A stretch of DNA of 64,000 nt from Boswellia sacra (taxonomy: Eukaryota > Streptophyta > Magnoliopsida > Sapindales > Burseraceae), in NCBI GenBank assembly GCA_013180625.2, contig SNVD02004713.1:1-64000 (forward strand). Direction: 5' to 3'. The translations under genes and the position numbers were made by a program. Below, piece after piece: positions 47,823 to 59,523 of this stretch. The number at the start of each line of letters is the position of its first letter. The stretch's first letter is position 1. The notes under the pieces were generated by a model, which was not told where the DNA came from, made no database searches, and saw only the letters and a program-made list of their open reading frames with translations.

Positions 47823-48068
47823 AGCCTCTCTCTAATGTTCATGTTGAACTGCTTCTGCATAATTTTTGGCCTCATGACCTACTGTGACAACAGCTAAAAA
47901 ATTTTTGTGTCGTAAAGAGAATTTATCACAATTCACAAAATGCGTTAAAGGATAAGGATTACCTGAGGCCGGCTTTTGTTGGGATGAGAGTGTGGAGGGG
48001 CTTACACAACGAGCTGTATGCATCACATAATCTTTAAGTCATGTTGATCGCTGCTTCACTCTCTGTCC

Positions 48069-49585
48069 TCATCCCAGTTGGTCCTCTTGTCGAGGCAATG
48101 TGCTGCCTTCCAAAATCTCTTTATCACTTGCAACATTATTTATAAGTGGCTCCCCATCGCTACTTGCAATGACATCACCAGTGCCACCCCTCACATCATT
48201 TTCTTTATTATCAGGTGAAGCATTGAAATTACCCCCCCTCACTTTATGGGCCTCAGTCATACCATGTGCACCACCAAGATTTTGTCTCATGTCCTGAAGA
48301 TCAAATTCCTTTTTAACATGGTACCCTTCATTGATGCCCATTTGGTTATAATTAATTCCTTCCTTTGTCAAAGAGTTCGATTCATATGGGAATTCGATTT
48401 CACAAAATGCAACATCTCTTGAAACAAAGAATTCGTTTGTGTTCAAATCATAAAGTTGCCATCCTTTTTTTTCAAAAGGATATCCCACAAAAATACAACG
48501 TCGTCCCCTACTTGCAAATTTATCCTTTTCTCTATTTATATTTCTACCATAGCACAAACAACCAAAAGTATGAATATGGTTATGGGAAGAAGGTTGCCCA
48601 AACAACATTTCATAAGGGGTTTTTCTGTTCAACAGAGCGGAAAGAGTTCGATTAATAAGGTATCCAACTATAAGTACACATTCTCCCCAAAATTCCATAG
48701 GAAGACTAGCTTGGAATCGTAAAGCTCTAGCAACATTCAAGATATGCTTATGTTTTCGCTCAACACGCCTAGTTTGTTGAGGCATGTCAACACAAGAGGT
48801 TTGATGCACAATCCTAAGTTCAAGAAAATATTCTTTCAAAGAAAACTCTATCCCATTATCACTCCTAACAACTTTAACTCTTTTATTATATTGTAGTTTG
48901 ACCATAGTGATAAAATTTCAAAGAGTTCAACCAACTTCAGTTTTATCATTAAGTAAATATAACCAAACAACTATTGAGAAATCATCTACAACAGTTAAAA
49001 AATATGAGGCACCACAAGAGGCACGAATTTGATAAGGTCCCCACAAATCACAATGTATCAATTCCAATGATTCTTTTGCTTTATTGTTACTAGAAACAAA
49101 GACATCTATAGTCTGTTCTGCCTTGAGACAAATTTCACACATTTTATTTTCATCACTATTGTTACTAGCATTTATTCCTGGAAGCAAGTTAAACAACCTT
49201 TTATAAGGATGTCCTAGCCTCTTATGCCATAATTTAAATGAATCAACACCACTTGCCTTGTAGGCCTTTATTGAAGGTGTTCATGCAAAGTAATAAACCC
49301 CCCACACAGCTCACCCATACCAATCACCGTCCTCGTAGTAGGGTCTTGTATAACGCAAAATTTGTTAGTGAATTGGATACAATAATTGTTCTCGTTGAGT
49401 AATTTTGACACAGAAATCAGATTGCATTTTAATTGAGGCACAAATAAAACATTATTTAATTTTATGTGATTGTTCAAAGTCACATCTCCCTCCATTGTGG
49501 CATGCGCTTCTCCTCCATCGGGTAGCCCTATTAGACAACCGGTCACTGTCTTTGTATTAACCAAGCAAACAAAATCACAAGTCAT
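48069..49585 (-). pseudogene. Copia element 2 integrase
   Basis: Frames 49268-49585 (pre-integrase), 48927-49196 and 48069-48905 together give HCDLWGPYQIRASCGASYF, VVDDFSIVVW, VVRSDNGIEF and PQQTRRVERKHKHILNVARAL, the copia DDE core. One stop lies near 48907, between the first two catalytic aspartates. The end of the last frame is the variable linker to RT. Confidence 0.85.
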
Positions 49586-50733
49586 ATGATGTGATGCTCC
49601 TTATCAATTATCCACCTTTTTCTCACTCCCGTACGTGTTAACTTTTCATTATTGTTCGATTTGCATGAATTGAGCAATTGCATCAGACTTTCCCATTGTT
49701 CCTTCGACATTCCTATAAGTCCTAGGCTAGCATCAAACTTCTCACAAGTTAGTGGCTGCTCTGAAGCTTGAGCAGCATGTGCCCGAGCCAAAACTTCTCG
49801 ACCACGTTTTCCTGCACTCGCAGCTTGACCTTCTCAGCCTTGTCCCCTCGTCTTGTCGGTCTGGGTCTATCAACCCACCAATCGGGGTATCCAATGAGCT
49901 GAAAACAGCTACCTACATCGTGTCCCTTTCATTGGCAATTTGAACATGTCACTTGCTTATCTTTTCCAATAGTCTCGACTTTTCGATGGGTCGGAATCGT
50001 CTGTACCACTAGAGCAATTGGATCTCCTCTTTCCTCTACAGTATGAACATGTTCTTCCTGGATCACCATGGAGTAAGTCTTGTTGAGGCTTGGGCAATGG
50101 ATCTCTGCTAAGAATATTGCTTCAAACATTACCATACACGACATCGTCTAATCCCATCAAGAACTGATGCACTTTCTCCTTCTCACGCTTCTTTTCAAGT
50201 TGTACAGACAAATCAAATATGCAATCTTTACACTTATAAGTTGGAAGCTGCTTATGATTTGCCAATTCATCCCATATTTGCTTTAGCTTTCCATAATATG
50301 TCATAATTGCCAGGCCCCTTTGTTTGCAGTTCATTAGTTCAGCCTTTAGTTGATGCACTTATGGCCCATTGGCAATGGAGAATCGCTCCTTGATGTCATC
50401 CTGAAGGTTCTTTGCTATCTCCATATGAGTAATAGTTGATATCAAAGTTGGTTCTATGGTGTTGAGAATCCACGACACCACCATCGAATTTGCAGTCCAC
50501 CAATCTTCTAATTCCGCAAAGTTTTCTGATGGCTGAGACAGGAACCCGTCAATGAATCCAAACTTTTTCTTAGCCCGAAGCGCCATCCATAGGGACAGAG
50601 CCCATTCATCGTAGTTGTTTCCCTTCAGTTGAACCTGTGTTATGAGGTTTCCGGAGTTGTCAATAGACCCAAGATAATATGGTGAAGCAGTACTCTTCTT
50701 GCTCTCACCATCATTCTTCTTGTCATCCGTCAT
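49582..50733 (-). pseudogene. Copia element 2 gag and protease
   Basis: Gag begins at 50733 with QVQLKGNNYDEWALSLWMALR, the conserved copia Gag N-terminus, and continues through frames at 50122-50358 (QFLMGLDDVVYGNV) and 49929-50144. Frames are parted by a stop near 50357 and frameshifts. The zinc knuckle is lost (only CSNC remains), and the protease site near 49610 is reduced to RWIIDKEHHI, without the DTGAS active site. Confidence 0.8.
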
Positions 50734-50783
50734 TGTGGTAGATCACTAGTTTCAAGGAGCCAAGAAGACTTGCTCTGATACCA

Positions 50784-51013
50784 TGAAGAAATCAATGTCA
50801 TGAGAAAGTTGTTTTATCTTATTCATGGAATGGTGGAGCACATATATACAAGGAGAAAACCTACCTAATTACAGCAAGAATTAAAGTTCCAGCATGGATC
50901 ATGCCTACAATCATGGCTAATCACAATTGCTATCTACCTATATATGGAAAAGATAACAAATATGGAGGATAAAATATTTACATACTATACATGTGATCCA
51001 TGCAATCCCATTA
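50784..51013 (-). repeat. 5' LTR of copia element 2
   Basis: 230 bp, the same ends as its partner. The primer site TGGTATCAGAGCA (minus, 50771-50783) is directly adjacent, matching tRNA-iMet. Confidence 0.9.
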
Positions 51014-52140
51014 GTGACTTATCTATTACGACTGTTTGTAGGTTTCTCGTAGTGCTTCTTGTAGCATGCTGCTCATTTGTTATCATTGTTGGTTTTCTGT
51101 TCTTCAGGATCAGGTAATCCAAATTATGTTAATTTTGATGTAGGCTTAGATATTTACTGCTATGATAACTGCTATGTATGCTTTGTACTATTTTACAATA
51201 GTTCAATATGTAACTATGACTTTCTTTCTTCAGACTGTGGTTGAGGATTTTTTTTTTCTATTTATTTTGTGGGAAATTTTCCATTCAACACTTTGTGCTT
51301 TCTTCCATGGTTTTGTAAGAACTGATGGGTAAATAAATAATAAGTTGACCTAATGATGCACTTGATATTTGTGGTTTGCCTTCGACTACTCCAATATGAG
51401 AAGTTCGAGGGATCTCATTGGCTCAAGATTGTTAAATATGAAAATATAAAATATTTCTCCATTTAAGTAAGCATTTTTTATTATTAATCCTTTCCCTACA
51501 TTACAACCATCAATTGTTTTCTTGAGAAAGTGACTAGCAGTTATACTGGTCAATTTGTTGGATGGTTCTTATTATTTGTCTCCTGCTGCCTGTAATTCAT
51601 GCTTGTTTACCAGTCTGGGTATTTGATTTGTTGAATAACATAGGAATAAGACACAATCTTTAGAGGACTGCTTGTGCGAGGCTTGGGCATGCCTGTGTTC
51701 ATCATCTACTTATTTAAAAGTGTGATGTCATCCTGTGAAGTTGAAAATTAATCTTGCTTAATTGCTACTATTATTGCAACTAACAATGTCTTTTATGTGT
51801 TGGATTCTAGCAAAGAACTCGTAATGAACGTCTTCTTGGCCTTGTTCTTGCAATATGGGGCATACTTTTTTACTCTCGGCTATTGAGAAAAATGACAGAG
51901 CAATTCAGTATAAGTTATTGATTGAGAAATTGTATTCCAAAGCTTAATTATGTGTGGCATATATTGAAAATGTCACTTACACAAAATGATATGAAAAGGC
52001 TCGGGGAAGGGGCATAGATGCAAGTTCTGGAGGCTGATCATATCATTATCAATGGATTTAACGGTCATCTCAATTTCATACTAAAGCAGCTAAATAAATA
52101 TCATGAATTTGTTGTTCGTTTAGGAACTGTTAAAACGAGG

Positions 52141-52915
52141 TAATTGGTTTTTAAAATGCCAGCATAATACTCATATTTTGCTTGTTTGAATACTAGCTTC
52201 TATGACTCTTCTTATGGATGTGGTTACAGCAGTCAGAGAATTCTTCTTATGTCATATCTTCCTAGGAAGTAGATAGATAAGTTTGCTGCCAATATAACGA
52301 AAGATCTTAAACATACTGATGTCCTTGCAAAAAGGTGAGTGCTGCTTCTTCCTTTCTGCTATTACAGCAGTACATTTGCAGAAGATTGAAGCTCTGCTTC
52401 AAAACCATGCCTAGCTTGTCTTCTTTATATGTTAATTTTGTTGGGATATGCCCCTTTGGTAATTGTAACTTTTCAGTTTTATCTTCCTTCAGTAAATTAG
52501 GCTCCAACTCCAAAATCAGGTAATTGGTTTTTAAAATGCTAGCATAATACGTATATTTTGTGTGTTTGAATACTGGCTTCCATGGCTCTTCTTATGCATG
52601 TGGTCACAGCAGGCAGAGAATTCTTCTTATGTCAGATCTTCCTAGGAAGCAGATAGATAAGCTTGCTGACAATATAACCAAATATCTTAACCATATTGAT
52701 GTCCTTGCGAAAAGGTAAGAGTGCTGCTTCTTCCTTTCTGCTATTAGCAGTACATTTGTGGAAGATTGAAACATTTCCTCTCCTTCAAAACCATGCCTAG
52801 CCTGTCTACTTGTCTTCCTTAGATTTTGATTTTTTGTTGGGATATGCCCCTTTGGTAAGTGTAACTTGTCAGTTTTGTCTTCCACTCGTAAATTAGCCTT
52901 CAACTCCAAAATCTA
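52141..52915 (+). repeat. Tandem duplication (about 380 bp) containing a POLLUX-like exon
   Basis: Intron plus exon plus intron at about 52140-52515 is repeated at about 52520-52915. The exon encodes [19 protein letters not shown] in copy 2 (52613-52714), an RCK-domain segment. In copy 1 (52233-52334) the CAG for glutamine is TAG at 52270-52272 and several residues differ. Both copies keep acceptor and donor. Using both in one transcript would duplicate 34 residues. Confidence 0.9.
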
Positions 52916-54001
52916 GGCCCATCATTATTGCTTTTGTTTGGGATTCTATTCTGTGAGGCTTTGATGATTAATGGAAGGGCCATAATTGGATGCCCAAATA
53001 TTTTTCCTCTAACTTGTTAGCGTACTCAGATATGACTATAGCCTATAGGAGTTGCAATTCTTGGAATATGCAAGAAAAGAGAAGAATAATTGGCACAAAA
53101 GGTATAAGTGAAGCCTCTTATTCTCATTGGCGTCAAAATTGTTTGATGCTTTCAGAATGTGGAAGGACTGCTCTGGCTAGAATGAGTAGGTCAGCTAAAT
53201 TCGGCCTTAATTCATAAAAAAATCTTTGATTTGCAATATTATGGCTCGTTTATATGGACTGTTAAACTCCTAAAAGAACTCTTTCTCTTTTGCTGGCTAT
53301 TATAATCATATATGTTTGCAACAATTATTTTCCTTCACCATCAAAAATAGAAAATGTCTTAATCAGTCAACTGTGATTTAGGGTAACTGTTGCCTATCAG
53401 AAAGCCAAATTAATACATGTGTGAATGTGAAAATTGTTGGTTGGAAGATATCATCACTTGCCTGTCCTGGATTAGACATATTTTTTTCAAGCTTATTGAT
53501 TTTGATCTTCTGCTCATACAGTTGCAGTGTTAGCTTAACAAAATCATTTGAAAGAGCTGCAGCTAATAAAACACGCGCCATTATTATTCTGCCAACTAAA
53601 GCAGACAGTTACAAATAAGATTAACCTGAAAGAATTGCATAATCCAGGATGGTTTTTTATATCTGATCCTCAATTTAATAGGTACGAGAGGTTGATACTC
53701 CATTTCTATCTGTACTAGCCCTTCAACCAATAGCAAATATGGAATCTATTCCTACAATTGTTGAGGTATGTTACTTATAGATTATTTTATTTTATCAGGT
53801 TTTGGTCAAAATGTTGAGGGTTATTATTATTATTATTTCTCAATTCAGGTCTCAAGTTCTAATACATGTGAGTTCTTAAAGTCAATATTGGGATTGGAAG
53901 TAGCTCTAGTAGAAAATATTGCATCCAAATTATTTGTTCACTACTCCCGACAGAAGGGGCTCATAAAGATATATTGTCACTTGCTTAACTATAGAAGTTC
54001 T

Positions 54002-54343
54002 ATATGAATTCTCCTTAAAAATTATATTTACAAAAAACTGCTCTTAAAAGAAAAGTTAAGGAATAAAATTTTTGTTTTTAGAGAACTTACAGAGCAGGTG
54101 GGATTATGGGACTTTCTGTGACTTGAACTAACATGGTATCATCCCAAAAGCGAACTAGTGATTGGTTTTATCAACACAATAGTTGCTTTGACTATCTTTT
54201 TATTGAAAAATTTTGAATTTTCCTTCACAGTCAAAAAAATTCGAAATATCCAGACACAAGAAACATAAAAGTTAACATCCCGCTGTCTCTCTTGCAATGT
54301 GGTACTTTTCTAGGTTGTTTCTTTAAATGCCATAATATCTAAT
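54002..54343. other. Intron of the POLLUX-like pseudogene
   Basis: Between the exon ending at 53996 and the solo LTR. No other feature is seen. Confidence 0.6.
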
Positions 54344-54348
54344 GATAC

Positions 54349-57300
54349 TGTCACAACCCACACCCAATGTAGTAATATTGTAGCGAAAAAGAGCTTGCCA
54401 AGGGAACACAGTCGTCGCTATGCCGTAATCCTCTCTTAATCTTTAATTGATTGAATACCTGAGGTACACAACAGACTAGTGAGTATGAAACTCAGTAAGC
54501 AGCTAGAATTATGAAATTGGTGTAACACTCAAAATAAAACAATTAATGGCGATAACCATTTCAGAATATGACTACTATTAAACACTTATTTCATAAATTA
54601 CCAATTACTGTTTATTTCTTGGTATATAAGCCACCAGTGCCCTACTAAGAAAGTCAAAAAATTGATTTCACTGTTCAAGGATCGCGCCTCTGCGCAAGGG
54701 AACTAGCACGGTGGTGCCAAATTTCTGATTTCCAATCCGTTGCAAATTTCAGTTCCGCGCTCCTGCACCAAGGGAGAGGCATGCATGCGCCAACTCTCTG
54801 TTCTCTCTTACTTGAGTCAGTGCAATTGGCGCTCCAGCGCGGAAAGTATGGCACAGCGATGCCATTCTCTGTCTATACCTCTTTAGGTCGGTTAAAGATG
54901 CGCTCCTGCACCAACCTTGCATCATTGGCCAATTTCCTAGATCAATTACTCACTTATCTCATCACATTTCTAATTCTATAAATACTTGTCTATGGGTGAT
55001 CAAACATGGCTTTTCTATGTCAAAGCTCATCGCATATATCTATACAAACACCCATTTATATACACATCTCATTTACAAATAAACTTTTCACAAGTATAAC
55101 ACATCCTCATGTGCTCCCATAAACACATAAATCATTCACACACGAGTTTCCACCAGCTAGCTACATTGTTCATATGGATATCCAATTCACATAATTTCGG
55201 AAGCTTCCACAGTACAGTCACAGATACTTAGGAATAGTGCTCTCTAATCAAGGTAGAACTTTTTATTTCACAGTCAGTTCCCATATGTAGGCCTACCATG
55301 AATTAGCTCAAGGCTAGTTTGACAATCCGGGTGATACCGAGCCTATGTTACCGAATCTCATCTAGAGAAACACATGGTCCAAACCTCCCCTCAAGCCATG
55401 GGGATACGGAACAGTACAGATACATTCAGAGGCCTACCCATGAAATAGCTCAAGGCTAGTCTGACAATTTGGGTGATACCGGGCCCATGCTACCGAATCT
55501 CGTCTAGAGAAACATATGGTCCAGACCTCCCCTTAAGCCATGGGGATACGGAACAGTACAGATACATTTAGATGCCTACACTTGAAATAGCTCGAGGCTA
55601 GTCTGATAATCCGGGTGATATCGGGCCCATGCTACAGAATCCCATGTAGGGAAACACATGGTCCAGACCTCCCATCAAGCTATGAGAGCCAAATATCCTA
55701 AGTTGTGGCATGCCACTCACATATCAGTTTTCACATTCAATCACATAAGTGAAGCTCTATATTAAGCTTTTACTCACATATCACATTGCACATTTCAATC
55801 ACATAAATGAAGCTCTATGTCAAGCTTCTAACCCAATCACAACATATCACAATTCATTCCCCATAATGCTAGCATTTAACGGTATCACATTTGACATTTG
55901 ACATTCAATATATTCCCATGGGCTTGGCATGTAATTTCAAATTCATAACACATCACACAGTGATACATGCCTTCACACATCACAATATTGCAGTTCACTA
56001 TCATAATTGAGGTTCTACGTAGGCTTCTCATTAATCACATATACATTTATAAACACAATAAGCCTACATATCTCACATACACTTATGGATGTGCACAATC
56101 CAGACATTGGCATCATTTCTATACATATAGAACCCCATTGAATTCTTTATTAGTGCCAACCCTTCCATTACTCTTCGATGTATTTCAATCACATCGTTGC
56201 ATAACTATGTCCATGTATAACTGATCTAATTCATTTTCTACTCGTACATATTCATGGCACTCTTAATACACATGGTTTTTCATAGACATTCATTTGCCAT
56301 GCCCTCCACATGAGGAATTAGTATCCTAGAACATTTAGCATGTATTTCATTCTTCATATACACACATCATTTCATTGGCAATATTATTCAAGCCATATCA
56401 CAACAAATTCACATATATGAGGGCACATTCACATTTCTATATCTCACACACATAGAAGTTACACCAACATGTCAATCACATACACATCAAAATGTGTGAA
56501 ATCACACATTTCGTAAATCACTATAAACCCCAATAAAATCATTTCCCATATCAAGGTCCATGTATTCATGGCCCCATCCACATTCCATCAACACATTTCA
56601 CATATATTCACAAACACAATCATTAAACACATTTAATTAAAAGCTAACATCTATTGTGCCCTCAAAAAGGTCTAGCTACTTACCTGGTTAGCTTCGCCTC
56701 TTAATTTTGTTTTCATGTATTTCTTGATAAGCAGTTGTTTAAAGTTCATCTCTTCTTCTTCTCCTTCTTCTCTGGTAACCATTGCCATAGTCATGGCACA
56801 CTGATCAATGTCCATTTAGAAGTCATTAAATCCCTTATAGGTTAACAACAATTCAACCAACCAATAACATTATTTATTAAACTCTATCACACACACATAT
56901 TGGTTGGATTATCATAATAAGATGTTATTCATTTCCAATCATTACCAAACTTCATGGAACTCAAATAAACATACATATTATAGTCCATGAATTTTATTGA
57001 GCCAAAATAAGGTCATATAGCCCTTGAAAATCCTTAATTTCATTCACACAGCAAATCTGTCTGCAGACCTCTCAGCTGAACAGTGCAACTTTGAAGAATT
57101 TTATAAAATTCTAAAATAATCCAATCTCTACCAAACTTTCAGTCTAAAACTAGACATATATAAGAGTCATTCCACCAAAAATCATGATTTTCTAAGGAGT
57201 TTAAGCCAGTCAGACGGAATTTATTTCACATACTCTGTTCTGGAACTTAACATTCACAGTTCTTTAAGTCCAGATTTGAAAAATCATAAAAATTCATACA

Positions 57301-58150
57301 CAACTCGAAAAATCATGAAAATTTACAGCCTAACAGAAAACATACCCAAGGGTTTTTGTATTAAAAATCAAGAAATTTTACAACCATTTGCCCCCTCAAA
57401 TTGAGTTCATTCTCCCTGCCCTGTTTTAAAATAAGGGAATTCACAATTTCGAACCAGAATTTCAAAAATTCATTACAATTGACACACTATGAATTTTTGA
57501 GTGTTTCAAAATTCTATAAACTCCTTGAGGTGTCTAGTTTATCATATAGAAATTTCAGAGTCAGCAAACAACCGTGGAATTTATGGGAATTTTCGGACTT
57601 AGCACTGTTCAGAAAAACAACTCTGCAGGATTCATGCTCATACTTTACTTCTAGCTTCCTAGCATCATCAAATCTCTAAATTCTTCCATAACTCACTCTA
57701 ATTCATGTTTTTCTAGCCATTTAAAGCATATGCCTAACATGAAATATCACAAACAATAATAAACCATCACTTAATTGCATGGTTATGGCTAGAGTTAGAG
57801 AGAGAGGGGTGAATCTTTACCTCTTGGACTCTTTTTTCCTTCCTCTCCTCTTGATTCCATGGCAAAAATTGAGAGAAAATGGGGAGAGAGTGTGTTGGAC
57901 GTTTCAAAGAGAAAGGGAGAAGAAAATGAATTTTCTAGAGTTATTCCATGGTTTATAGATATACATCACACAACAATTTCAATTAAGCCCTTATACTTTC
58001 TTAGCTTTTCACTCACACCCTTCCATCTCTCATCTAATTTCATCCCTCTCCATATATATATATATATATATACATACCTCATTATGTTAATAATACATAT
58101 TTTTACAATATACATGTAAGTTATACTTACTTAAAATTTGGAGTGTCACA
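54349..58150. repeat. Large solo LTR in an intron of the POLLUX-like pseudogene
   Basis: 3802 bp starting TGTCACAACCC and ending GGAGTGTCACA, flanked by GATAC (54344-54348) and GAAAC (58151-58155), one mismatch. No gag or pol is inside. Three 142-bp units near 55290-55700 (AAGGCTAGT at 55309, 55451, 55593) correspond to a single unit in the LTR at 37763-40594, so they are one family with different unit numbers. It ends with a TA microsatellite near 58050. Confidence 0.8.
55290..55700. repeat. 142-bp tandem repeat inside the solo LTR
   Basis: Three units with the period exactly 142 bp, each containing TGGTCCAGACCTCCCCTCAAG-like and GGGTGATACCG segments. Amplification happened within this LTR lineage. 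Confidence 0.88.
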
Positions 58151-58205
58151 GAAACACTAACTAGTATCGTGTTTGCTTATTGCAGAAAATGTATTTAATC
58201 TTTGC

Positions 58206-58715
58206 TGTGATGATCCGCGGGTACCACAATACCACAAATTGTCCGCTTTGGGATGCCAACGTAGGGCCGAAGCCCCTTCCGCTGTATCAGGCTCCCTCAC
58301 GGCTTTGTCCACTTTGGGCTGGTCGCTTAAGGCTCGGCACACAAGGCTGCACAACCCCTCCCGCTCTATCAGGCCCCCTCATGGCGCGACCCCCACTCGA
58401 ACCCGAGACCTCTACTACAAAGGTACCCGCGGTTCATCATGCGTACCATTCGAGCTACTTGCCCGAATGGTACTCATGATGAACTTTGGGTGCCTCTAAG
58501 GTCCCGGGTTCGAGTGGGGGATGCGTCCACTTGGTGGAACAAAGCCGTGCGGGACCTGTGGGTGCCCAAAGAGGACAATACGGGTTATTGTGCGATTGGG
58601 TTCAAACCGGCTTGAGTACCGGGACAGGGTGGGTTGAAGGGCCCTGGCCTAGATCATGACAATAAAACGCACGTTTTATTGTGATGACCCGCGGGTACCA
58701 CAATACCATGAATTG
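58206..58715. mobile_element. Head-to-head SINE-like palindrome with 36-bp direct repeats
   Basis: A GC-rich island in AT-rich surroundings. Two tRNA-like promoters point in opposite directions: minus A box in TAGCTCGAATGGTA with B box GGTTCGAGT (58395-58403), plus A box around TTGCCCGAATGGTA (58459-58472) with B box GGTTCGAGT (58507-58515). The arms pair over about 70 bases with few mismatches around the loop AGCTACTTGC. The unit is bounded by near-identical direct repeats at 58206-58241 and 58680-58715 (GTGATGAYCCGCGGGTACCA). It interrupts the POLLUX-like exon right after NVFNLC. It could instead be a foldback element. Confidence 0.55.
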
Positions 58716-58890
58716 AAGAGGTAATACTGTTTTCTAGGATTAATTTCTTCAGGGCCAGAACTTCTATTTGTTATGGTTATTTTCATTTCTTGCCTTAAAT
58801 GGATATTTGTACAAGCAGTTTTTTGTGATCTAAAGGTATACTTCCACCCAAATGATGAAGAGATTTTGCAGCAAACTAACAAACTATTTT

Positions 58891-59523
58891 AACATCATGC
58901 TTCTTGGAATTTATTATATTCTCGTTTTTTCCCCTAAAATCAGTAAATTATGAGTTCAAAGTTTCAAAACAGTGATGTAAAGTTTAAGAAATTGTGACTG
59001 ATTTATACTTGGGAAACAAAATGCTCTGTTTTGATAGCCATAATCATGTTTTTCTTGTTTTCATTTTTTCTAGGTGTCTCCTAGAACATATAATAAGTGT
59101 TTGGCTGTGTGTTTTTGTTTGAATGAAAGAACATGTAGATAAAATATAAGATCAACAATGCTTGTTTTAAAAAAATTCTATTTTTTTAGAAACATCAAAA
59201 AGATGTCTTCTTCATCCGCTCTCTTCTCTCTCTTCTTTTTTATTGCATTCTCATTACAGAATACATGACCAAATACATTCTCTATTATTCATTCGACTTG
59301 AAAAACATACAAACAAATATTCTATTTTATTTTGGTACAAACATTTCTTCAACAAAAATACAAAATTCATAAATTGTTCAACAAATTGTTTACTTGTCGA
59401 GAAACAATAACCCTGGTTGAAGATTTAATAAAGAAAGAGAAGAATGAATAAACTAATTCTAATAATCTGTATTTGTGATATGTGCACTGTTGGAGTTCTT
59501 AGATGGTGTTGAAATGTTCCATT
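58891..59523. other. Intergenic, no gene seen
   Basis: AT-rich spacer between the POLLUX-like pseudogene and the convergent receptor-like pseudogene. Confidence 0.5.

Larger units (their letters stand above)
46108..51013 (-). mobile_element. Ty1/copia LTR retrotransposon 2, TA...CA termini, decayed
   Basis: Two 230-bp LTRs (46108-46337 and 50784-51013) with about eight differences by eye, a perfect 5-bp duplication GTGAC (46103-46107 and 51014-51018), a primer site, a G7 polypurine tract and copia domain order on minus. Size and short LTRs resemble the Ale-type lineages (inference). On the coding strand both LTRs begin TAATGGG instead of TG. It sits in an intron of the POLLUX-like pseudogene, just before its transmembrane exon. 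Confidence 0.92.
51042..58890 (+). pseudogene. POLLUX-like / plastid envelope ion channel (PEC) pseudogene
   Basis: Plus-strand exons follow a plant POLLUX-like protein (PEC1/PEC2 type, cation channel of the plastid envelope). 51042-51113: transmembrane helix FLVVLLVACCSFVII. 51654-51719: SLEDCLCEAWACLCSSSTYL. 51811-51907: RLLGLVLAIWGILFYSRLL. 51985-52139: start of the RCK domain ([23 protein letters not shown]). 52233-52334 and 52613-52714: duplicated exon. 53522-53608: [20 protein letters not shown]. 53692-53765 and 53849-53996: [38 protein letters not shown]. 58186-58204: NVFNLC. 58836-58890: VYFHPNDEEILQQT. Most junctions match in phase. Damage: TAG at 52015-52017, lost acceptor near 51984, a frameshift at 53692-53705, a lost donor at 53609, inserted elements. 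N-terminal and later C-terminal exons are missing. Confidence 0.9.

Noticed and set aside
53028..53217. A 75-codon ORF at 52990-53217 between POLLUX-like exons
   Set aside because: It has plausible splice ends but no counterpart in POLLUX-like proteins; it lies in an intron.
55290..55700. Regularly spaced repeats considered as a CRISPR-like array
   Set aside because: The units are directly adjacent 142-bp tandem repeats without spacers, inside a plant LTR.
58173..58499. ORFs of about 100 codons in a GC-rich island
   Set aside because: They lie inside the inverted SINE-like unit; the GC content, not coding selection, keeps them open.
58390..58520. Possible genuine tRNA genes at the two B boxes
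   Set aside because: No acceptor or anticodon stem closes; only internal promoter boxes are recognisable, which fits tRNA-derived SINEs.
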